Assembly: GCA_020638905.1 (NCBI GenBank)
Contig: JACKHP010000004.1
Location: 62,001-126,000 of the forward strand
Reading direction: 5' to 3'
Length of the DNA stretch: 64,000 nt
Origin: Planctomycetota bacterium
GTDB lineage: Bacteria > Planctomycetota > B15-G4
Every line of letters begins with the position of its first letter. Position 1 is the first letter of the stretch. The notes beneath the pieces are model-generated. The model did no database searches. It was not told the DNA's origin and worked only from the letters and a program-made list of their open reading frames with translations. Both the position numbers and the translations under genes were made by a program. This document shows positions 51,961 through 59,590 of the stretch, piece after piece.

Positions 51961-51966
51961 TAGACT
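51961..51966 (+). promoter_or_regulatory. Candidate -10 box directly before pqiA
   Basis: TAGACT, identical to the -10 of the HU gene at 3042, only 9 bp before the pqiA ATG. Transcription would start at or within a few bases of the ATG. Confidence 0.45.
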
Positions 51967-51975
51967 CGCCGGCTC

Positions 51976-52692
51976 ATGGCGTCCCTCCGCCCCCTCGCCG
52001 CCCCCGCCGAGGCCGACCTGCCGCTGGCGGCCTGCCCGTGCTGCGGCCTCGTCCAGCGGACGCCGCCGGTGCGGCCGCGCCAACGCCTGCGCTGCGTGCG
52101 CTGCGCCACGCGCCTGGCCGACCCGGCCGGCCGTCGCCGCGCCTCGGGACGCACGGCGCTGCTGGCGCTCTCGGCGCTCATCCTCTATCCGGTGGCGATC
52201 CTGCTGCCGATCATGCGCGTCGAGACCTTCGGCACGGTGAGCGAGGCCTCGATCTGGTCGGGCGGCCTGGCGCTGCTCGCCGACGGGCAGTACGTCGTCG
52301 GCGTCGTCGTCCTGCTCTGCTCGGTCGTGCTGCCGCTGCTCAAGCTCTCGGCGCTGCTCGTGCTCGCGGCCGGCGGCGCGGGCATGGCGCACCGCGCGCG
52401 CGCCTCGACCTGGCACGTGGTCGAGTGGACGGGACGCTGGGGCATGCTCGACGTGCTGCTCGTGGCGATCCTGGTCGCGCTGCTCAAGCTCGGCCACAGC
52501 CTGCAGCTCCAGGCCGGACCGGGCGCGCTCGCGTTCACCGCCTGCGTCGTGCTGAACCTGCTCGCCAGCGGCAGCTTCGATCCCCACGCGCTGTGGGACG
52601 AACCGGCCGCGCCGCCGCACACGGCCGGAGACGACGAGCAGGACGCACGCGCCGAACCGCCCGACGACGCCACCATGCCGGAGGCCCGATGA
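51976..52692 (+). CDS. pqiA: PqiA-like inner-membrane protein
   Basis: 238 aa. The N-terminus has two CxxC pairs (CPCCGLVQ and CVRCATRL), the rubredoxin-like knuckles of PqiA, then about four helices including LYPVAILLPIMRVETFG and LLDVLLVAILVALLKLG. PqiA accompanies PqiB MCE proteins in an ABC-independent envelope lipid-transport system. It appears to be a single PqiA unit, about half the length of the duplicated E. coli protein. Its stop overlaps the pqiB ATG (ATGA). Confidence 0.92.
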   Translation: MASLRPLAAPAEADLPLAACPCCGLVQRTPPVRPRQRLRCVRCATRLADPAGRRRASGRTALLALSALILYPVAILLPIMRVETFGTVSEASIWSGGLALLADGQYVVGVVVLLCSVVLPLLKLSALLVLAAGGAGMAHRARASTWHVVEWTGRWGMLDVLLVAILVALLKLGHSLQLQAGPGALAFTACVVLNLLASGSFDPHALWDEPAAPPHTAGDDEQDARAEPPDDATMPEAR

Positions 52693-54089
52693 GCACCGAC
52701 GTCCCCACCCCGCCGCCCGTGGCCCGCGTCGAGGAGCCGCGCCGGCTCTCGCTGCTGTGGTTCGTCCCGCTGCTCGCGCTCGTGCTGGCCGGCGTGCTGG
52801 GCTGGCAGGCCTGGGGACGGCGCGGCACGACGATCACCGTGCAGCTCGACGACGGCCACGGGCTCGAGGCCGGCGACACCCTGCGCCACCGCGGGATCGT
52901 CGTCGGCGAGGTCACCGACGTGCGCCTCCTCGAAGGACTCGGCGGAGTCGTGGCCGAGGTGCGCCTGCAGCCCCAGGCCGACGACATGGCGCGCGTCGGC
53001 AGCCGCTTCTGGGTCGTGCGTCCCGAACTCGGACTCGAGGGCGTGGCCGGTCTCGACACCCTCGTGGGCGCGCACTACCTCGCGGTGCTGCCCGGCGACG
53101 GCGCCCCGCAGCGGCACTTCGTCGGACTCCCGGGTGCGCCCATCGCCGACGCGCTGCTGCCCGGGCTCGACGTCGTGCTGGAAAGTCCCACGCGCGGCAA
53201 CCTGCGCGCGGGCTCGCCCGTGACGTACCGTCGCATGCACGTGGGCAGCGTGCTCTCGGTGGCGCTCGCGAGCGACGGTCGCACGGTCGAGGTGGCCGCG
53301 CGCGTGCGCCAGGAGTTCGCGTCGCTCGTGCAGGAGGGCACGCGCTTCTGGCAGACCGGCGGCCTGGAGGTCGACGCCGGGCTCTCGGGCATGCGCGTCA
53401 AGCTCGAGTCGCTCGAGGCGTTGCTCACCGGCGGCATCGCGCTGGCGTGTCCCCCGGGACAACAGCCCGCGGTGCGCACGGGGCACCGCTTCGCGCTGGC
53501 CACCGAGCCGAACGACGAGTGGCTCGCCTGGGATCCGGCCGTGTCGCTCGGCCACTCGCTGCTGCCCGAGGGCGCGCCGCTCGTGCGTCCCGAACGCGCC
53601 GCGCTCGTGTGGACCGCGGGCCGCCTGTTCAGCGGCGAGGAGCGTCGCGAGGGCTGGCTCGTGCCCGTGCCCTCCGGCGTGCTCGGACCGGCCGACATGC
53701 TCGTCACGCCCGACGGCGCCCACGCCGACTCGACCTTCCTCGAGGTGGCCGGCGGACGCTTCGCGGCCGATCCGTCGCACACGACGATCCTCGGCGACCT
53801 CGCGCGCGTCGACGTGAGCCTGCCCTCCGAGGTGACTCCCTGGCCGCCCGAACGCGAGCGTCGTCCCGAGGCGCCCGAAGACTGCCTCGTCGTGGCCGAC
53901 CCCGGTCAGCCGCCGCTCAGCCTTGCCGCCGGCCGCTTGCGCGTGACCGACCAGGGCTGGGACGTGGACAGCGCGCTGGCGCTCGACCAACGCTGGCACG
54001 GCGCCGCCGTCCAGGCCCGCGGCGACGGCGCGCTCATCGGCGTGCTGCTCGTCGACGGCGATCACGCCCGCGTCGCCCCGTTGCCGTAA
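52689..54089 (+). CDS. pqiB: PqiB-like MCE protein
   Basis: 466 aa, membrane-anchored by LLWFVPLLALVLAGVLGW near the N-terminus. It holds at least two MCE domains (TITVQLDDGHGLEAGDTLRH...GEVTDVRL and ESPTRGNLRAGSPVTYRRM...VGSVLSV...ARVRQEF). It is shorter than the three-MCE E. coli PqiB. The sequence after about residue 260 is less conserved and may contain a degenerate third domain. It is the second MCE system in the window, and repeat copy B begins right at its TAA stop. Confidence 0.9.
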   Translation: MSTDVPTPPPVARVEEPRRLSLLWFVPLLALVLAGVLGWQAWGRRGTTITVQLDDGHGLEAGDTLRHRGIVVGEVTDVRLLEGLGGVVAEVRLQPQADDMARVGSRFWVVRPELGLEGVAGLDTLVGAHYLAVLPGDGAPQRHFVGLPGAPIADALLPGLDVVLESPTRGNLRAGSPVTYRRMHVGSVLSVALASDGRTVEVAARVRQEFASLVQEGTRFWQTGGLEVDAGLSGMRVKLESLEALLTGGIALACPPGQQPAVRTGHRFALATEPNDEWLAWDPAVSLGHSLLPEGAPLVRPERAALVWTAGRLFSGEERREGWLVPVPSGVLGPADMLVTPDGAHADSTFLEVAGGRFAADPSHTTILGDLARVDVSLPSEVTPWPPERERRPEAPEDCLVVADPGQPPLSLAAGRLRVTDQGWDVDSALALDQRWHGAAVQARGDGALIGVLLVDGDHARVAPLP

Positions 54090-54121
54090 GGACTGCAAGG
54101 TCGGCCTGGTGCGCGACGCGT

Positions 54122-54181
54122 CGGACGACGTGGGACTGCGGCCAGGTGGGGGAACACCTGGCCTCCGTCCCACATCGCCCG
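54122..54181. terminator. Left hairpin of repeat copy B
   Basis: The same stem as at 14311-14370 with loop GGGGAA instead of AAGAAA and one weakened outer pair. It begins 33 nt past the pqiB stop. Confidence 0.6.
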
Positions 54182-54677
54182 CCGCTGCTCGCGCGGCGCT
54201 CCCTTCGCGAGATGGAAGGATGAACTGCTCGGCGGACACGAGCAAACCGGCGACGTGACGCGGCGCCCACTCCGCACGCGCGGCGTTTCACACGCGCTGT
54301 GCGCGCCCACTGACCATCGTCACGCAGCATCGCGCAGCTTCGGACAGTCCTCGCCGCCTGCGGCGGCTGCGGAACTCGCAGCGCGCTGGGCATGTGCCTC
54401 GGGGCGCGCATTCCGGAGCGGGGGGAAGCTCAGCGCGCTGGGGCGCGGCTTCGCGGCGAATCGGAGAGGGCGTCGAGCGAAGGGATCTTTCGAAGCAGGT
54501 GGTGCGCGCCGCCGGGGTGAGCCTCGTGCGTGAGCATGATCGCGAAGGCTGACGACATCGAGTTGCGTGCCGGCTCGGGACGGCGCGCCGTCTCGTGTGA
54601 ATCGCCGACGGCGCTGCACTCGATCCGCTGCGAGTCGGCGGGGCATGCCGGCGCGTCGTTCACGCGCCCGGCATCGA

Positions 54678-54794
54678 GTGTGCGGACCGGAGGAGCGCAG
54701 GGGGCGATCGCCCAGCGAGTTCCGCAGGCGCCGCAGGCGCCGAGGACTGCTCGAGCGGGGCGGTCGCCCCCGAGCACCCGGAGTGTCCGCACAC
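54678..54794. other. Right hairpin of repeat copy B (117 nt)
   Basis: GTGTGCGGAC (54678-54687) / GTCCGCACAC (54785-54794) enclose the same nested stem as in copy A; a C-to-A change (GCCCAGCGAG) weakens one inner pair. It lies 65 nt past the stop of the minus-strand gene at 54859. Confidence 0.55.
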
Positions 54795-54858
54795 ACGGAT
54801 CTCCAGCAAGCGAGCACTCGCGTGGAGTCGTCCCCCCCCACTCGCCAAACCCGTCGCG

Positions 54859-56112
54859 CTACCCGAGCGTGCCGAGCACAGCATCCCGTCGCGCGACGAG
54901 GTCGGTCTCGTCGCCGAGGCGCAGCAGGCGTTCGACCGGCGCGTGACGGTTCAGCAGGCCCTCGACGAGGCTCTGGAACATGAACTGGATCCAGCGGTTC
55001 GTGCTGCGCACGCCGTCGTGTTCGAGGGGCAGCACGCCCCACGGGAGCAGCACGACGCGGTCGTAGCGGCGCAGGTGCGCGAGCCAGCGCGTCATGCGCG
55101 GCTCGGTGTCGGCGGCGTCGTGGTGGAAGCCGTAGTGGATCCAGAAGGCGGCGTAGTCGGCCGACGAGCGGTCGGCCACGAAGCCGTCGGCGGCGGCGTC
55201 CTCGGCGGCGCGCTGGTGCTCCCACAACTCGAGCAGCAGCGTGCGCATCTGGGCGTGGGTGAGCGTGTGCAGGTCGAGGCCGTCCTCGAGCCGCGCGCGC
55301 ATGGGCTCCTCGAGGAAGGGCACCGAGAGCGCCTCGGCCAACGATCGTCCCAGGGTCGTCTTGCCGGTGCCGGCCGAACCCGAGAGCGCGATGCGCGGCG
55401 GGCCCTCGGGCGCCGCGGGCCGCAGGAACGACGCGTCGAACCACGGACGCTCGCCCATCCCCTGCAGCACGGCGCCCGCGGCGGCCAGCGCGAGCGAGGT
55501 GCACGACGCGGCGGACGGCGCGAAGCGCAGCGCATCGCCGATGGGCAGGCCGAGCGCGTCGCACAGCAGCACGCGCAGCACGCCCACGTGGGACACGAGC
55601 CACACGCGCTCGTGCGCCGCGTCGAGCACCTGCGCGCGCCAGGCCGCGAGCACGCGCGCGGCGAGCTGCTCGAGCGACTCGCCGCCCGGCGGCGCGCGGC
55701 GGACGTAGTCGTCCCAGTAGTCGTTCACGAGCGGGCCGTGCTCGGCCGAGATCTCGGCCCACGTGCGACCCTCCCACGCGCCCATGTCCTGCTCGCGCCA
55801 GCGCGCGTCGAGCACGAGGTCGGCGCCGGTGGCGTCGGCCAGGCGCGCCCCGAGATCGCGGCAGCGCGACAGGTCGCTGCACAGCACCACGTCGGGACGC
55901 CCTTCGGTCGCCGCCATCCAGGCCACGAGCCGTTCGTGCTGGCGCAGGCCGCGCGGCGTGAGCGCTGCGTCGATCTGTCCGCGCACCTCGCGCCGCTCGA
56001 AGCCGTCCACCTCGCCGTGGCGCAGCAGGCGCGCGTGGACGACGCCGTGTTCGGGCATCACGCGGCGCGTCGTGGCGTCGAACGCGTCGCCCGCGGCCTG
56101 GCCCTGGCTCAC
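54859..56112 (-). CDS. Fusion of a histidine phosphatase (CobC-like) and a P-loop kinase-like domain
   Basis: 417 aa from GTG 56112, which overlaps the stop of the ABC ATPase (GTGA); ATG 56058 is an alternative. The N-terminal domain is a phosphoglycerate-mutase-type phosphatase: LLRHGEVDG (RHG at about 31-33), SDLSRCRDLGARLA, RWREQDMGAWEGRTWAEI and the second His in VWLVSHVGVLRVLLCDAL. This is the pattern of alpha-ribazole phosphatase (CobC). The C-terminal ~180 aa begin IALSGSAGTGKTTLGRSLAE (Walker A) and look like an AAA/NadR-type nucleotide kinase (FLEEPMRARLEDG; FVADRSSADYAAFW). Position after btuCD suggests nucleotide-loop or cobinamide salvage; the activity is an inference. Confidence 0.8.
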   Translation of the reverse strand: MSQGQAAGDAFDATTRRVMPEHGVVHARLLRHGEVDGFERREVRGQIDAALTPRGLRQHERLVAWMAATEGRPDVVLCSDLSRCRDLGARLADATGADLVLDARWREQDMGAWEGRTWAEISAEHGPLVNDYWDDYVRRAPPGGESLEQLAARVLAAWRAQVLDAAHERVWLVSHVGVLRVLLCDALGLPIGDALRFAPSAASCTSLALAAAGAVLQGMGERPWFDASFLRPAAPEGPPRIALSGSAGTGKTTLGRSLAEALSVPFLEEPMRARLEDGLDLHTLTHAQMRTLLLELWEHQRAAEDAAADGFVADRSSADYAAFWIHYGFHHDAADTEPRMTRWLAHLRRYDRVVLLPWGVLPLEHDGVRSTNRWIQFMFQSLVEGLLNRHAPVERLLRLGDETDLVARRDAVLGTLG

Positions 56113-56963
56113 GACGCGTCGCCGTCCGAGGCGGGCCGGTCGCGCGACGCGGCGTCGTCCGCCGCGCGCGCCCCGACGGGCGGCAGCCACGGCAGCACGA
56201 ACGGACGTCCGTCGGGCGCCGGCATCGCGCCGTAGTGCAGCGCGCTGCCGTAGACCGGCTCGAGCACCTCGCGGCGCAGGACGTCCGCGGGCGGAGCGTC
56301 GATCACGACCCGTCCGGCGTCGACGAGCACGATGCGGGTGGCGAACTGGCTGGCGAGGTTGAGGTCGTGCGTGACGACGACCACCGCGCGCGCGTGGCAC
56401 GCGAGTCCGGCCACGAGTTCCATGACGCGCACCTGGTGCTCGGGATCGAGCCCGTTCGTCGGCTCGTCGACGAGCAGCACCTGGGCCTCCTGGGCGAGGG
56501 CGCGCGCGAGCAGCACGCGCTGGCGCTGACCGCCGGAGAGCGCCTGCATCGAGCGCCGTCCCAGGTCGGCCACGTCGGACGCCTCGAGCGCGAAGCGCAC
56601 CGCATCGGCGTCCTTGCGCGTCGGGCCGCGCCAGCGGTCGATGCGCGCGTAGCGTCCGGCCAGGACGAAGTCGGACACGCTCACGTCGGGCAGCGCGCGC
56701 AGCTCCTGCGGCACGCGCGCCAGGAGCTGCGCGCGCTCGCGCAACGGCAACCCGGTCAGGCTGCGCCCCTCGAGCCGCACCTCGCCGGCCAGCGGGACGA
56801 GCAGCCCCGCGAGCAACCCGACCAGCGTCGTCTTGCCCGAGCCGTTCGGTCCGCAGACCACCACGAGTTCGCTGCGTGCCACGCCCAGCGAGATGCCGTC
56901 GACCGCGCGGATGCCGCCCGGGTGCTCGAAGGCGAGGCCCCGTCCCTCGAGCAGGTTCACCAC
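56109..56963 (-). CDS. btuD: ABC transporter ATP-binding protein (BtuD/FecE type)
   Basis: 284 aa. Walker A GPNGSGKTTLVGLL, Q-loop region ARVPQELRALPDVSVSDFVL (PQ...SVxDxVxxGR typical of BtuD/FhuC/FecE), signature LSGGQRQRVLLARAL, Walker B LLVDEPTNGLDPE, switch His in VTHDLNLAS. GTG 56963 has GAGG 7 nt upstream; GTG 56960 overlaps the permease stop. It energises the adjacent permease for uptake of a corrinoid, haem or siderophore. Confidence 0.92.
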   Translation of the reverse strand: MVNLLEGRGLAFEHPGGIRAVDGISLGVARSELVVVCGPNGSGKTTLVGLLAGLLVPLAGEVRLEGRSLTGLPLRERAQLLARVPQELRALPDVSVSDFVLAGRYARIDRWRGPTRKDADAVRFALEASDVADLGRRSMQALSGGQRQRVLLARALAQEAQVLLVDEPTNGLDPEHQVRVMELVAGLACHARAVVVVTHDLNLASQFATRIVLVDAGRVVIDAPPADVLRREVLEPVYGSALHYGAMPAPDGRPFVLPWLPPVGARAADDAASRDRPASDGDAS

Positions 56964-58033
56964 GTCTCGACCTCGCGGCGGTTCAGCGCCAGCAGCACGA
57001 GGAAGAACGGTCCTCCGACGAGCGACATGACCACGCCCGGCGGCAGGTGCGCGGCACCCAGCAGCCAGCGGTTGAGCAGGTCGACGCCGAGCAGGAAGTC
57101 GGCGCCGGCGAGCAGCGAGATGGGCAGCACCGCGGCGTGGGCGCGGCCCGCGAACTGGCGCACGATGTGCGGCACGACGAGGCCCACGAACGCGATCTGT
57201 CCCGCGACGGCCACCGCGGACGCGGCCGAGAGCGCGGCCGCGCCGACCACGAGCGCGCGCACGCGGGCCGTCGACACGCCGAGCGAACGCGCGTCGTCCT
57301 CGCCGCCCTGCAGCAGGTCGAGCTCCCAGGCCACGAACGGGACGACCGACGCGGCCACGGCCAGGCACAGCCAGACGGTGCCGGCGTGCGCGGGCGCACG
57401 GTCGTCGAGGGTGCCGAAGGTCCACGCGAGCACGGCGCGCGAGACCTCCCAGTCCTCGAGCACGAGCGACGAGAGCAGCGAGAGCAGGCCGGCCACGCAG
57501 GTGTTCACCGCGATGCCCGTGAGCAGCAGCGACGGGACCGAGATGCGTCCGCCGGGCGAGGCGAGCAGCAGCACCACGAGCACCGTGACGAGCGCGCCCA
57601 CGAAGCCGAACAGCGGCACGAGCAGCGTGAGCACGCCGGCGTCCTGCACGGCGACGAGCGCGCCGCCGTAGCCCGAGAGGAGCAGGATCGCGAGCGTCGC
57701 GCCCAGGCTCGCGCCGCCCGTGATGCCCAGGATCGACGGCGCCGCGAGGCCGTTGCGGAAGAGTCCCTGCACGAGCGCGCCCGAGAGGCCCAGCGCGGCG
57801 CCCACCCCGGCCGTGGTCAGCACGCGCCACAGGCGCAGCTCGACGATCGCCTGCTGCGACGCGTCGAGTCCGCCGTCGCCGAGCCCGAGCGCGCCGAGCA
57901 CCCCGCGCAGCAGCGTCGGCAGGTCGGAGAGTCCCGCGCTGCCGACACGCAGCGAGAGCAGCATGAGCAGCGGGACGAGCAGCAGCAGCGTCGCGGCGAG
58001 TCCGACGCGTCCTCCCAGCAGGCGACGGCTCAT
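56957..58033 (-). CDS. btuC: FecCD/BtuC-family ABC transporter permease
   Basis: 358 aa from ATG 58033 (MSRRLLGGRVGLAATLLLLV), about 10 membrane helices. Family blocks: ELRLWRVLTTAGVGAALGLSGALVQGLFRNGLAAPSILG, AWTFGTLDD, and the coupling region GQIAFVGLVVPHIVRQFAG. GTG 58048 is a possible earlier start. Family members import vitamin B12, haem or ferric siderophores. A 175-bp gap separates it from the binding-protein gene; I looked there for a B12 riboswitch and saw none. Confidence 0.93.
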   Translation of the reverse strand: MSRRLLGGRVGLAATLLLLVPLLMLLSLRVGSAGLSDLPTLLRGVLGALGLGDGGLDASQQAIVELRLWRVLTTAGVGAALGLSGALVQGLFRNGLAAPSILGITGGASLGATLAILLLSGYGGALVAVQDAGVLTLLVPLFGFVGALVTVLVVLLLASPGGRISVPSLLLTGIAVNTCVAGLLSLLSSLVLEDWEVSRAVLAWTFGTLDDRAPAHAGTVWLCLAVAASVVPFVAWELDLLQGGEDDARSLGVSTARVRALVVGAAALSAASAVAVAGQIAFVGLVVPHIVRQFAGRAHAAVLPISLLAGADFLLGVDLLNRWLLGAAHLPPGVVMSLVGGPFFLVLLALNRREVETW

Positions 58034-58208
58034 CGCCGCGCCCCGCACGAACGCGTCACGCGCGGCGCGTCAGGGGACGTTCGCAGGTCGCTCCGGCCGG
58101 GGTTCGTCACGGCGCGATCGTCGCCGACGGGAGGCGGCGTCGCCAGCCCCGGGTCGCGAGGCGTGCCTCCGAGGGACGACCGCACGGACTCCGCGCCCAC
58201 GCGGCGCC

Positions 58209-59183
58209 TCAGCGATCCAGTGCCTCCAACCGCTCGGCGAGCTGCAGTGCGCCGTCGACGATGTGGTGCGAGGTCGTCGTGTAGAGCCAGCCGTCGATCT
58301 CGACGATGCGCTCGCCGCGCACCGCCGCGAGCGTGGCGAGCGCCGGTTCGGCGAGCAGGAACGCGCGTGTCGAGAGGCCTCCCTCGCGGGAAGGTCCCGG
58401 GACCACGAACACGCCGGGGTCGAGCGTGATGAGGTCTTCGAGGGTGATCGACGTGTGCCCGCTGCGCCCCGCCTCGGCGGCCAGGTTGCGCACGCCGGCA
58501 AGTCGCGCCTGCTCGTCGTTCGTGGTGCCGGCGCCGGCCACCCATCCCCCGGCGCCGCCGTGGGTGAAGAACAGCGCGCGCGGCGCCGGCTCGGGAGGCA
58601 CGATCGTCGCGAGCCGCGTCTCGGTCTCGTCGATCACGCGCTCGGCCGCCGCTTCGACGCCGAACAGCCGTCCGGCGAGCCGCAACTGCGCGCGGGCTTC
58701 GTCCCAGGTGCGCGGATCGGTGAGCAGCACGAGCGGCAGGCCCGCCTCGCGCAGCCGCGCGGTGGTCTGGGCGTCCTGCCAGTCGTGCGCGAGCACGAGG
58801 TCGGGACGCAGCGCCAGGATCGGCTCGGCGAGGTAGCGCGGGAAGCGCGGGACGTCGGGCCACGCGTGCTCGTCGTCCTGCAGCACCGACCAGAGCAGCG
58901 CGGGACCCGGCAGCGCGACCACGCGCGCCGGCGGCAGCAGCGCCGCCACGAGGTCGACGCTGCCGGACGCCGCGGGCAGCACGGCCACCGGCGGCGCGTC
59001 GAGGTGCAGCGTCGTGCCGTCGGGCAGCGCGACGTCGCGCGGGAAGCCCGCGCGCGACACCGTCGGACGCGCCCTCGCCGGCTCGGCCCCGCCGTCGAAC
59101 GTGAGCGCCAGCGCTCCCAGCACGACGAGCACGAACGCGACCGGCAGGCCGCGGACCAGGGTCGCTCGACGCGCGCCGATCAC
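58209..59183 (-). CDS. btuF: Periplasmic substrate-binding protein of the BtuF/FepB type
   Basis: 324 aa, GTG start, one N-terminal hydrophobic anchor or signal segment (GLPVAFVLVVLGALALTF) without a lipobox. Fold marks: VLPAASGSVDLVAAL, YLAEPILALRPDLVLAHDWQD, the long helix, then GHTSITLEDLITLDPGVFVVPGP and a C-terminal YTTTSHHIVDGALQLAERL. It delivers the ligand to the permease/ATPase pair. It starts 7 bp after the Dabb lipoprotein gene. Confidence 0.85.
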   Translation of the reverse strand: MIGARRATLVRGLPVAFVLVVLGALALTFDGGAEPARARPTVSRAGFPRDVALPDGTTLHLDAPPVAVLPAASGSVDLVAALLPPARVVALPGPALLWSVLQDDEHAWPDVPRFPRYLAEPILALRPDLVLAHDWQDAQTTARLREAGLPLVLLTDPRTWDEARAQLRLAGRLFGVEAAAERVIDETETRLATIVPPEPAPRALFFTHGGAGGWVAGAGTTNDEQARLAGVRNLAAEAGRSGHTSITLEDLITLDPGVFVVPGPSREGGLSTRAFLLAEPALATLAAVRGERIVEIDGWLYTTTSHHIVDGALQLAERLEALDR

Positions 59184-59190
59184 GGCCGCG

Positions 59191-59586
59191 TCAGGTGCCC
59201 ACGTCGCGCACGACGAGCGCGGAGAGCAGCGGCTTCCACTTGGCCACGAGCGCCAGGTGGTCGGGATGCTCGAGGTACGCGCGGTAGCCGTCGACGTCGT
59301 CGAAGCCGATCAGCACGAAGACGTCGTAGTCGTCGGTGACCGTGGCACGGCCGGTGTCGAGGTGGCGTCCCGAGGCGTATTCGACCACCGATGGGATGTG
59401 CGCCAGGAACAGGTCGCAGTCGTGCTGCAGCGCGTCGACCGAGGCGGGCTCGGGTGCGACGAGCGACATGCCCACCAGGTGCAGGAGCGGCGCGGCCCTG
59501 CGGGGCCGCGCCGCGTCGTCGGACGCGGCGCAGCCCAGCAGGGCCAACGTCAGCAGCAGCGACCAGCCGGCTCGGTCGCGTCGCAT
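59191..59586 (-). CDS. Lipoprotein with Dabb (stress-responsive A/B barrel) domain
   Basis: 131 aa. Signal peptide with lipobox (LLLTLALLGCAAS), then a single Dabb domain: HLVGMSLVAPEPASVDALQHD, PSVVEYASGRHLDTG, DYDVFVLIGFDDVDGYRAYLEHPDHLALVAKWKPLL. Dabb domains are small ferredoxin-like dimers; planctomycetal genomes often carry them as exported proteins of unknown ligand. It is 4 bp downstream of the dehydrogenase gene, so cotranscribed. Confidence 0.88.
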   Translation of the reverse strand: MRRDRAGWSLLLTLALLGCAASDDAARPRRAAPLLHLVGMSLVAPEPASVDALQHDCDLFLAHIPSVVEYASGRHLDTGRATVTDDYDVFVLIGFDDVDGYRAYLEHPDHLALVAKWKPLLSALVVRDVGT

Positions 59587-59590
59587 CGGA

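Larger units (their letters stand above)
54087..54837. repeat. Long interspersed repeat, copy B (about 750 bp)
   Basis: Same orientation and nearly same length as copy A (14272-15026); matching points keep a constant offset of 39,810-39,811 bp. It again fills the gap between convergent genes (stops 54089 and 54859). Both hairpins are present. Substitutions are denser in the left 450 bp than in the right 250 bp. Confidence 0.9.

Noticed and set aside
54430..54792. A 120-codon minus-strand frame inside repeat copy B that is also open in copy A
   Set aside because: Between copies about 13 residues differ and most base changes alter the amino acid, so there is no sign of selection on a protein; the conservation is better explained by the RNA/DNA element.
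58034..58208. Possible cobalamin riboswitch in the 175-bp gap between the BtuF-like and BtuC-like genes
   Set aside because: I looked for the B12-box and the conserved core stems on the minus strand and did not find them; the upstream gap at 61169-61473 also lacks them.
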